Assembly: GCA_036009105.1 (NCBI GenBank)
Contig: DASYMJ010000353.1
Span: 1-9,399 of the forward strand
Reading direction: 5' to 3'
Source: JAFAVZ01 sp036009105
GTDB taxonomy: Bacteria > Acidobacteriota > Thermoanaerobaculia > Gp7-AA8
DNA: 9,399 bases
The notes under the pieces are model-generated. The model was not told where the DNA came from. It ran no database searches and saw only the letters and a list, made by a program, of their open reading frames with translations. Shown here in pieces: positions 1 through 5,780 of the stretch (position 1 is its first letter; every line of letters begins with the position of its first letter). A program made the translations under genes and the position numbers.

Positions 1-182
1 TCCGGCATCAGGATGTCGATGATCACCAGGCCGGGCAGCTTCTGCTGGAACGCCCGCCACGCCTCCAGGCCGTGCGCGTAGAGCTCGACCGGGTAGCCGT
101 CGCGCCGCAGCGCGAAGCCGACCGTCTCCCGGATGTTCTCCTCATCGTCGACCACCGCGACGACGGCATTGGCGGGCCGCAT
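1..182 (-). CDS. Response regulator receiver domain, N-terminal part (cut by window edge)
   Basis: This is the first 60 codons of a two-component response regulator, read on the minus strand from an ATG at 182; the rest lies beyond base 1. The protein begins MRPANAVVAVVDDEENIRET. It shows the acidic pocket of receiver domains (D12, D13, E14) after a hydrophobic first strand, and the phosphoacceptor Asp56 in the motif LVIIDILMP. These positions are normal for CheY-like receivers. The pattern resembles PhoB/OmpR-type and especially ChvI-type regulators, but the DNA-binding domain is not in view, so the output class is not known. No Shine-Dalgarno sequence precedes the ATG; a TACAAT box lies six bases upstream instead. 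A sensor kinase partner may lie beyond the left edge. The receiver fold is well supported; the subclass is inference. Confidence 0.88.
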   Translation of the reverse strand, partial: MRPANAVVAVVDDEENIRETVGFALRRDGYPVELYAHGLEAWRAFQQKLPGLVIIDILMP

Positions 183-188
183 GCCGCG

Positions 189-194
189 ATTGTA
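189..194 (-). promoter_or_regulatory. Candidate -10 box for a leaderless response-regulator mRNA
   Basis: On the minus strand TACAAT (5 of 6 bases of the consensus TATAAT) ends six bases before the ATG at 182. Normal -10 to +1 spacing would place transcription start on the A of that ATG. I find no convincing -35 hexamer at 16-19 bp spacing and no ribosome binding site. The rest of the 183-371 gap between the divergent genes holds no other clear signal. Confidence 0.4.
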
Positions 195-371
195 GCCATC
201 CGGTCGCTTACCGCGGAAACGAGCAGCGGCGGGACGATCTCGCCGACGCTTCCGGAGCCGCTCCTCGGCATCGACCTGCCCCGCTCGCCGGACGACGAGC
301 TGGTCCGGATGTTTTCGGCTCCATCGGCCTCCAGCCATGAAACGCAAACGTGATCCGCGTCACTACCAGGC

Positions 372-656
372 ATGAATCCCGAGATCTGGTGGAGCTTCGT
401 GGTCGATGCCGACGGCCGTGCCCTGAGCGATGGAAACGGCCTGCGGGTCGAGACCGTGACGCCGGGCGAGTACCTCGTCACGCTGCCGATGGCGGTGGTC
501 GGCCTGGCGGCGCGCGTCGACGGCGACGCCGGCTTCATCGCCGCCGTGCCGGGCGACGAGGCCGGCAACAAGCCGGCCAAGGTGCGGGTGCTCACCATGA
601 CCGCGCCGGACGCGTTCGGCCCGCGCGGCTTCACGCTGCGGCTTGGTGGTTGTTAG
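372..656 (+). CDS. Small beta-rich hypothetical protein
   Basis: A 94-residue protein with strong GC-rich third positions typical of genuine coding sequence here. It has no signal peptide and no membrane segment. The sequence alternates short hydrophobic strands with Gly/Asp turns: WWSFVVDADG, then GEYLVTLPM, then AKVRVLTM, and it ends in FTLRLGGC. This layout resembles small beta-sandwich or fibre-tip-like modules (a 'GxGxxVxxxxxGxYxVtf' pattern) found in many hypothetical proteins. That resemblance is recalled, not tested, and I assign no function. The ATG at 372 overlaps the TGA of a 12-codon reading frame at 337-375 (ATGA overlap). AGG at 368-370 is too close to be a good ribosome binding site, so the start is uncertain. 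The stop TAG lies inside a G/T-rich repeat tail, so the last residues may be recently altered. Confidence 0.6.
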   Translation: MNPEIWWSFVVDADGRALSDGNGLRVETVTPGEYLVTLPMAVVGLAARVDGDAGFIAAVPGDEAGNKPAKVRVLTMTAPDAFGPRGFTLRLGGC

Positions 657-678
657 TTGGGAGTCGTTGGCTGTTGGC
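643..678 (+). repeat. Low-complexity GTTGG/GTTAG-rich tail
   Basis: A G/T-rich stretch made of variants of the unit GTTGG or GTTAG, ending in CGTTGGCTGTTGGCG. It covers the last four codons and the TAG stop of the 94-residue gene and continues toward the convergent DUF4239 gene. It is unlike the surrounding G+C-balanced coding sequence. It has no stem and T-tract of an intrinsic terminator. Confidence 0.5.
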
Positions 679-694
679 GTCGCGCAACCTGGCG

Positions 695-1477
695 TCAATG
701 CACGTCCAGCTTCGCACGCGATTCGAAGATCTCCAATAGGTCGCGAAACGGAGCAGAGCCGACGCGCACGCCGCTTCCGAACGGATATTCCAGCATACCG
801 ACTAGCAACACGCTGTAGATGATGACCGCCGAAAGGAAAGTCGTCGCCGCCACCTGAATGGAAAGGTAGTGCGTGCCATAGAACCAGGTGAACACGATCG
901 TTCCGGCCGCACCGATGACCAGAAGGATCCACATGCTGGTCGGAAGGGATGCGTTGCTGGCCAGGATCCGCTGGCGCCGCGCGATCGTAAACTCGTTCAA
1001 ACGCGCAAGCCCTTCTTCGTAGAACGCGGCTTGGCGGACGTCCCTGGCATCCGGCTCGAGGCTGTAGAAGTCGGTCCAGATCTTGTCGCACTTGGCATTG
1101 GCGCTGTATGCCAGGCCCCGCTCCATCCTGGGGTAGTCATTCACGATCACGTCTCGCGTATAGTCGATCAGGTCCTGGCGAATACGGACCCGGTCCTCGG
1201 TGCCAAATGGCTCGAGAGTTCGCCAGACGGAGCCGAGGAGCGCAACTTCGGTCATGACTTTTTCCTTGGCGCCTTCGTACTGTTGCCAGACCACGACCAC
1301 CGTGAACGCCAGATAGATTCCGTATACCAGACTGAGTATGGAGAACGTAAAGCTCACATACTCATTGTTCTCCGACAGCTTTTCGGCCGGAATGAACCGC
1401 CGGACGATGATCATGCCCCCCACGGAAGCAAGCACGCCGACCAGGAGGATTACAAACGAAACCAGGGGCATGAACAC
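695..1477 (-). CDS. DUF4239 (bestrophin-like) membrane protein
   Basis: A 260-residue integral membrane protein. Four hydrophobic segments are visible: residues about 4-25, 45-65, 182-200 and 206-229. They are arranged as two pairs around a soluble, partly charged middle region (about 70-175). The signature after helix 2, LAFTVVVVWQQYEGAKEKVM followed by TEVALLGSVWRTLEPF, is typical of the DUF4239 family, remotely related to bestrophins; the length also fits. Its biochemical role is unknown; channel activity is only suggested by family name. I chose the GTG at 1477 because GGAGG (1485-1489) precedes it by an ideal seven bases. ATG 1471 is two codons further in. An in-frame GTG at 1609 would add 44 residues that do not look like protein. 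The gene has visibly more A/T-ending codons than its neighbours. Confidence 0.85.
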   Translation of the reverse strand: MFMPLVSFVILLVGVLASVGGMIIVRRFIPAEKLSENNEYVSFTFSILSLVYGIYLAFTVVVVWQQYEGAKEKVMTEVALLGSVWRTLEPFGTEDRVRIRQDLIDYTRDVIVNDYPRMERGLAYSANAKCDKIWTDFYSLEPDARDVRQAAFYEEGLARLNEFTIARRQRILASNASLPTSMWILLVIGAAGTIVFTWFYGTHYLSIQVAATTFLSAVIIYSVLLVGMLEYPFGSGVRVGSAPFRDLLEIFESRAKLDVH

Positions 1478-1484
1478 AATAAAA

Positions 1485-1489
1485 CCTCC
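1485..1489 (-). promoter_or_regulatory. Ribosome binding site deciding the DUF4239 start
   Basis: GGAGG on the minus strand is followed by seven bases and then GTG (1477). The alternative ATG at 1471 would be 13 bases away, too far for efficient initiation, so this site favours the GTG. Confidence 0.6.
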
Positions 1490-1615
1490 GAGCGCGGACG
1501 CGCCTGCAAGACCACGGGTGCACCGGCACACTTCGAGGGAAGGACTCCGGCGCGCGTGTGTAAGCAGGGTTGCAGCGGCGCTATCGCCTCCCCGTTCCTT
1601 CGCCGCCACGAATCA

Positions 1616-1621
1616 ATTGTA
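1616..1621 (-). promoter_or_regulatory. Candidate -10 box upstream of the DUF4239 gene
   Basis: TACAAT on the minus strand, with predicted transcription start near 1609. This gives a leader of about 130 bases to the GTG at 1477, or a leaderless message if the in-frame GTG at 1609 is used. The -35 region is not recognisable. It lies in the 183-bp gap after the stop of the preceding gene on the same strand, so the DUF4239 gene probably has its own promoter. Confidence 0.35.
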
Positions 1622-1660
1622 CGCGAGCGGACCGGCCATGCTCGTTCGTCCGCCTGACCA

Positions 1661-3793
1661 CTACTTCAGCAATTTCGCCAGCTCCTCCGGATCCGTCGTC
1701 GGCGCCTTGCACACGTAGCGCTCGCAGACGTACGCCGTCGGCTTCTTGTCGATCGGCTTCATCTCCGCCACGGTGGGCAGGTATTGGGCGAGGCGCGCTC
1801 TCGCGGCATCGGTGCGCAGGACGATGAGCGCGCGGTTGGGGAGGAAGCGCTCGGCGATGGGGCGCAGGAGCGCGCGGCCGGCGTCGCTCCGGGCCTCCCC
1901 CGCAATCACGATGTGTTTGGGCGTGGCGAGGGACGCCGCATACGCGGAGGCGAGCGCCGGCAGCTCGATCGGCCCGTCCTGCAGACGGGTGGCGAAGGAG
2001 CGGACGATCGCACCGGAGCGCACCCGCCACGGCTCGCTGTCCACCAACTCGCCCAGGCGCAGGAGGTTCATCGCGGAGACGGAGTTGACGGACGGCAGCG
2101 CCGAATCCGACTCATAAGTCACGCCCCGCAGCGCCTCGGGGAGAGTGCCCGGATCTTCGTAGCGCGTGCCCTTCCAGAAGAGCGCGTCCTGCTGTTGCTG
2201 CAACTCCACCGCGAGGTCGAGCCAGCGGACGTCGAAGGTCGCCTCGAACGCATCGAGCAGCCCCTGCACGACATACGCGTAGTCCTCGGCCCGCGCGTCG
2301 ATGGACGAGCGCGAGTCGCGCCAGGTCCGGGCCAGCTTCCTGGTCTTCGCGTCGTACAGCTGGGTCGCGACGAACGTCGCGGCCCGCTGGGCGGACTCGG
2401 TGTAGCGCGGCTCGTCGAAGGCCAGGCCGGCGCGCGCGAGCGCGGAGATCATCAGGCCGTTCCAGCCGGCGATCACCTTGTCATCGCGGAACGGCTGCGG
2501 GCGATGGGAGCGCACCAGGAGCAGCTTCGCGCGCAACGCGCCGAGCCTCTCCTCCAGCTGCTGCTCGTTGAGGCCGAACCTGGTGCGCGTCATCGCCTTC
2601 GAATGCGCGATTGACAACAGATTCAGCCCGGCAAGCTCGGCGCCCGGCACGTTCCCTTCCGGCTTCACGCCGTAGTAGTAGGCGATGAGGTCGGCGTTCT
2701 TGCGGCCGAGGATCTGGACCAGCTCCTCCTCGCTCCAGGCGTAGTACACCCCTTCCAGCGACACCGGCCCCTTGCCGCGCGGCACGAGGCTCTCCGAGTC
2801 CTGCCCCGATTCGAAGGCGGCGACTTTCTGCGACTTCAACTCGCGCAGCACGTAGTCGAGCGTGCCGCGCGCCACCTCGCGGAACTGCTCGTCCCTGGTG
2901 ACCTGCCAGGCCTCGGTGTAGACGATGGCGAGCAGCGCCTGGTCGTAGAGCATCTTCTCGAAATGGGGCAGGCGCCAGGCGGCGTCGACGGTGTAGCGAT
3001 GGAAGCCGCCGCCGAGGTGGTCGTACAGGCCGCCCTCCGCCATCTTGCGCAGCGAGGCGGCGGCGATGTCGCGCGCCTCGCCGCCGTTCTGGCGGAGAGA
3101 GTAGCGCAGCAGGTAGTCGAGGAGCAGCGGCTGGGGGAACTTCGCGCCGCGGCCGAAACCGCCGCGCTCGCGGTCGTACGCGTCGCGGATCTGCCGGAAC
3201 GCGCCGTCGAGCACCGCCGGCGGCACCTCAGCAGGCGACGAGGGCTTCTCGGCGAGGGTGCGGGCGAGCGTCAGCAGCTCTTCGCCGCCGGCCAGGAGCT
3301 GCGGCCGCTCGTGCTCCCACTTCTGCGCCACGGCGCTGAGCAGCCGGCCGAGGTTGTCGGCGGTGAGGTAGGAGGAGCCGGTGAGCGGGCGGAGGTCGGG
3401 GGTGAGGATGAGGTTCGCAGGCCAGCCGGCGCTGCCGCTGTTCGCGGCCTGCACGAACGCGATGTACGTCGCATCGACGTCCGGCCGCTCCTCGCGATCG
3501 ACCAGCACCGGGACGTAATGCGCATTGAGGATGTCCGCGACCTGGGGGTTGTCGAATGACTCGCGCTCCATCACGTGGCACCAGTGGCAGCTGGCGTAGC
3601 CGATGGAGAGGAAGACCGGCTTCCCTTCCTTCTGCGCCTTCGCGAACGCCTCGGCCCCCCAGGGATACCAGTCGACGCGGTTGTCGGCGTGCTCGATGAG
3701 GTAGCGGCTGCGCTCCCCGGCCAGCCGCTTTTGCGGCGCGGCCGCGCCGCAGACGAGGAGCGCGAGGAGGAGGATGGAGAGCCGACGCAGCAT
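1661..3793 (-). CDS. SPATA20/YyaL family thioredoxin-domain protein (DUF255, COG1331), exported
   Basis: A 710-residue protein with the family's two-part layout. Residues about 22-185 form a DUF255 thioredoxin-like domain: LAGERSRYLIEHADNRVDW, then YASCHWCHVMERESF with the CxxC pair C69/C72, then the cis-Pro region GWPANLILTPDLRP (W124-P125). Residues about 195-600 form an alpha/alpha-barrel (six-hairpin glycosidase-like) with the landmark YDHLGGGFHRYTVD near 257-270, and the C-terminus has the usual AYVCERYVCKAPTTDPEEL. Length is close to the family norm. The family's reaction is poorly defined. Unusually, residues 1-19 are a positively charged hydrophobic signal (MLRRLSILLLALLVCGAAAP). Cys15 is not in a good lipobox (Val at -1), so a plain Sec signal is more likely. 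The ATG at 3793 is the only sensible start, and no ribosome binding site precedes it. It is divergent from the acyltransferase gene. Confidence 0.93.
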   Translation of the reverse strand: MLRRLSILLLALLVCGAAAPQKRLAGERSRYLIEHADNRVDWYPWGAEAFAKAQKEGKPVFLSIGYASCHWCHVMERESFDNPQVADILNAHYVPVLVDREERPDVDATYIAFVQAANSGSAGWPANLILTPDLRPLTGSSYLTADNLGRLLSAVAQKWEHERPQLLAGGEELLTLARTLAEKPSSPAEVPPAVLDGAFRQIRDAYDRERGGFGRGAKFPQPLLLDYLLRYSLRQNGGEARDIAAASLRKMAEGGLYDHLGGGFHRYTVDAAWRLPHFEKMLYDQALLAIVYTEAWQVTRDEQFREVARGTLDYVLRELKSQKVAAFESGQDSESLVPRGKGPVSLEGVYYAWSEEELVQILGRKNADLIAYYYGVKPEGNVPGAELAGLNLLSIAHSKAMTRTRFGLNEQQLEERLGALRAKLLLVRSHRPQPFRDDKVIAGWNGLMISALARAGLAFDEPRYTESAQRAATFVATQLYDAKTRKLARTWRDSRSSIDARAEDYAYVVQGLLDAFEATFDVRWLDLAVELQQQQDALFWKGTRYEDPGTLPEALRGVTYESDSALPSVNSVSAMNLLRLGELVDSEPWRVRSGAIVRSFATRLQDGPIELPALASAYAASLATPKHIVIAGEARSDAGRALLRPIAERFLPNRALIVLRTDAARARLAQYLPTVAEMKPIDKKPTAYVCERYVCKAPTTDPEELAKLLK

Positions 3794-3842
3794 CGAGCAG
3801 GGAGAACGCGCGGGGATGGCGGGCGCTTCCGGGGCGGCGGGC

Positions 3843-3848
3843 TATACT
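3843..3848 (+). promoter_or_regulatory. Candidate -10 box of the acyltransferase gene
   Basis: TATACT matches five of six bases of the -10 consensus and lies 14 bases before the ATG at 3863. Predicted transcription start is near 3855, giving a leader of about eight bases with no ribosome binding site. No clear -35 element is seen at 16-18 bp upstream. Confidence 0.45.
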
Positions 3849-3869
3849 GAAGCTCTTCAATCATGATTG
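3848..3869 (+). promoter_or_regulatory. Overlapping palindromes at the acyltransferase start (possible operator)
   Basis: Two dyads sit directly after the -10 box. TGAAG-CT-CTTCA at 3848-3859 has five-base arms, and CAATCATGATTG at 3858-3869 is a perfect 12-bp palindrome containing the start codon. A repressor bound here would block transcription start. No regulator is identified, and short palindromes can arise by chance. Confidence 0.25.
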
Positions 3870-4546
3870 CCCATGACGTGGTGGTCGGCGTCGCGTCCGC
3901 CGCCGAGCTGCGCTGGATCGCGCAGCTGGAGGTGGAGCACTACGGCAACGAGCAGGCGGCGGCGCTCTATCGCCTCCAAATGTGGCACGCGGCGAACCCG
4001 AACGGCTTCCTGGTCATCCGCGACGGCGCCGAGCTGGTGGGGCACGCCACCATGCTGCCGCTCAAGCCGCCCATCCTGCGCGCGCTCATCGACGGCTCGA
4101 AGGGCGAGAAGGACATCGAGCGGGACGACATCTTCCCGCCGGGGGAGCGCGGCGCGGTGCGCAACCTTTACATCGAGAGCCTGATCGTGCAGCCCATCCA
4201 GCTCTTCGGCGCGTTCATCCTGTCGTTCCACCGGCACATCGCGCGCGTCGCCGTACCGCGCCACATCGACGCGCTCTATGCGTATCCCATCACCGCCGCC
4301 GGCCGGCTGGTCATCGCGAACCTGCAGTTCCAGCAGGTCGGGCCATCACTCCATGCGGCAAAGTACGCGAGCCTGGCCAAAAAGACGGCGTCGCTGCGGG
4401 CGCGCATGGCGATCGACGAGCGGCTAGCAGGAGAACGGAGAACGGAGAACGGGCCAGGGTGCTCCTGCCCGCTGCTCGCCGCTCGCTGCCCGCTCCATCA
4501 GGGCCTGGCCGACTTCAACTTCACCGCGAACCTCTGCGGGTCGTAG
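3863..4546 (+). CDS. GNAT-like N-acyltransferase
   Basis: A 227-residue cytoplasmic protein with the alternating helix and strand layout of a GNAT fold. An N-terminal helical part (12-42) is followed by a strand pair, GFLVIRDGAELVGHATMLPL (48-67), a loop rich in charged residues (DGSKGEKDIERDDIFPPGE, 77-95), then NLYIESLIVQP (101-111), equivalent to the central strand, and a helix and strand ending in FQQVGPS (156-162). The acetyl-CoA motif Q/RxxGxG/A is not clear, so the substrate and even catalysis are uncertain. The last 40 or so residues are translated from a tandem repeat and then from the reverse strand of the cytochrome gene, with which it overlaps by 49 bp. The original protein probably ended near residue 188. 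ATG 3863 is supported by the TATACT box just upstream. Confidence 0.68.
   Translation: MIAHDVVVGVASAAELRWIAQLEVEHYGNEQAAALYRLQMWHAANPNGFLVIRDGAELVGHATMLPLKPPILRALIDGSKGEKDIERDDIFPPGERGAVRNLYIESLIVQPIQLFGAFILSFHRHIARVAVPRHIDALYAYPITAAGRLVIANLQFQQVGPSLHAAKYASLAKKTASLRARMAIDERLAGERRTENGPGCSCPLLAARCPLHQGLADFNFTANLCGS
4430..4494 (+). repeat. Tandem 7-mer repeat, stem-loop and low-complexity spacer
   Basis: Three perfect copies of GGAGAAC (4430-4450) are followed by an inverted repeat. GGGCCAGG (4451-4458) pairs with CCTGCCC (4464-4470), with one bulged base and a five-base loop. A C/G/T-rich stretch to 4494 then repeats CGCTGC/CGCTCG units. The block lies between convergent genes and could act as a bidirectional transcription barrier, but there is no T-tract. 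It lies inside the open reading frame of the acyltransferase and just before the cytochrome stop. Confidence 0.55.
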
Positions 4547-5775
4547 TCCTCGCGCTCCTTGAGCTCGGTGAAGAGCTCGTCGATGGCGCGCGTGGTCGGG
4601 CCGCGCAGGAGGCGCGGGTTGCGCCGGGTGAGAGAGCTGTTCAGCGCCTGCAGCGAAAGCGCGGCCTGCTCGGCGGAGTGGACGTCGGCGCGCAACAGGT
4701 AGTCGCCGTCGTCTGCGATGGCGTTCATCAGCGCGCGGACGTCGGCCTCGCTCCAGGAGAGGCGGTCGATGCGGGGGATCACGTCGTCCATGGCGCGGCG
4801 GATGGCATCGGCGGAAGCGGCGATGCCGTCATGGTCGTTCATCCGCGAGACGCGCGTGGCGAGCTGCTGCACCTGGCCATCGAGCTGCGCCCGCGTGGAG
4901 GGCGCCACACGGCCGACGATCAGGCGGAGGACGGCCCAGTGCTGGGGCGACCAGGACGGCAATCCGGCCCGGCCGGTCCAGCCGCGCACCTGGCGCCACT
5001 GGCTGCCCTTGAGGCCGTGATGGCAGTTGTAGCAGCTCAGGTCGGAGAACTCGGGCCATTTCCCGCCGCGCGCGTGGCGGGCGAGGTTGTCGAGCGAGTC
5101 GCGGAAGGCCACCGCCTGGCCGGTGGCCCAGGCGCGGACGCCGTGCGTCTCGCGGCCCGGCGTCCAGTGCGGCGGCATGTTCTCCGTGTAGTTGTCCAAC
5201 TCGAAAGCGAGGATGGGATGGCCGGAGGCGATCAGCTCGTGATCGACTTCCTTGGAGCCGGTGCCGAGGTGGCAGGAGAGGCAGAGCGTGCCCCGGTTGG
5301 TGACGCTGCGCAGATCGATCATGCCGCGTTGCACGGACTGCTCGTGCGTCCAGCCGGCCTGCGCGTGCTCGTCGCGCCAGCCGGAGGCCGGCCCGTGGCA
5401 GCTCTCGCACTGGATGCCGTCCTCGATGTCGATGTGGCCGGAGACGAGTCGCGGCGGGACGTTGGTGGCGTGGCAGTCGAGGCAGAGCGATTCCTTCTCC
5501 GCGGCCCGCTGCAGATGCATGTTGCGCGCGATGCGCGCGGAGACGGCGTTGGAGAGGACGAACTGGGCCCGGGCGTGACGGTCGTGGTCCTTCCACGTGT
5601 AGTACTCGTTCTGCAGCACGCGGCTGGCGTTGAGCGGTTGGGTGGAGCCGTGGCAGCCGGAGTTGATGCAGGAGGCGACGCCGACGTAGCGGCCCGGCGC
5701 GGCCACGGGCGGTTCCTGCGCCACCGCCGCCGTGACGGCAAGCATCGAAGCTGCAACCCAAAGCACTCGTCTCAT
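4498..5775 (-). CDS. Exported pentaheme cytochrome c, cytochrome c554-like
   Basis: A 425-residue secreted cytochrome. Residues 1-19 are a Sec signal ending AVA before Gln20. Haem attachment motifs in order are C36INSGCH42 (CX4CH, an atypical spacing), C98LDCH102, C123ESCH127, C165LSCH169 and C248YNCH252. Additional histidines such as those in KDHDRHARA (62-70) are candidate distal ligands. The spacing and motifs resemble the cytochrome c554/c-prime group of multihaem electron carriers, but the protein is longer; its C-terminal 170 residues are helical and haem-free. It probably carries electrons in the periplasm or at the outer membrane, most likely with the decaheme protein encoded just upstream. 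The ATG at 5775 is chosen because GAGGTG (5782-5787) lies six bases before it. An ATG at 5781 overlaps the upstream stop but has no usable site. Confidence 0.88.
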   Translation of the reverse strand: MRRVLWVAASMLAVTAAVAQEPPVAAPGRYVGVASCINSGCHGSTQPLNASRVLQNEYYTWKDHDRHARAQFVLSNAVSARIARNMHLQRAAEKESLCLDCHATNVPPRLVSGHIDIEDGIQCESCHGPASGWRDEHAQAGWTHEQSVQRGMIDLRSVTNRGTLCLSCHLGTGSKEVDHELIASGHPILAFELDNYTENMPPHWTPGRETHGVRAWATGQAVAFRDSLDNLARHARGGKWPEFSDLSCYNCHHGLKGSQWRQVRGWTGRAGLPSWSPQHWAVLRLIVGRVAPSTRAQLDGQVQQLATRVSRMNDHDGIAASADAIRRAMDDVIPRIDRLSWSEADVRALMNAIADDGDYLLRADVHSAEQAALSLQALNSSLTRRNPRLLRGPTTRAIDELFTELKEREDYDPQRFAVKLKSARP

Positions 5776-5780
5776 GGTCA

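Noticed and set aside
72..353. A plus-strand frame opposite the response regulator
   Set aside because: It mirrors the receiver-domain codons and shows no family features.
363..1091. A 242-codon minus-strand frame across the convergent gene ends
   Set aside because: It mixes the shadow of the DUF4239 gene with the antisense of the small beta-rich gene; basic, Arg-rich translation without hydrophobic pattern.
3749..3751. Lipobox cysteine (Cys15) in the SPATA20-like protein
   Set aside because: The preceding residues are Leu-Leu-Val, with Val at -1 where Gly, Ala or Ser is expected, so lipoprotein processing is unlikely.
4451..4470. Rho-independent terminator between the convergent genes
   Set aside because: The stem-loop is real but there is no run of T on either strand, so it is noted only as part of the repeat block.
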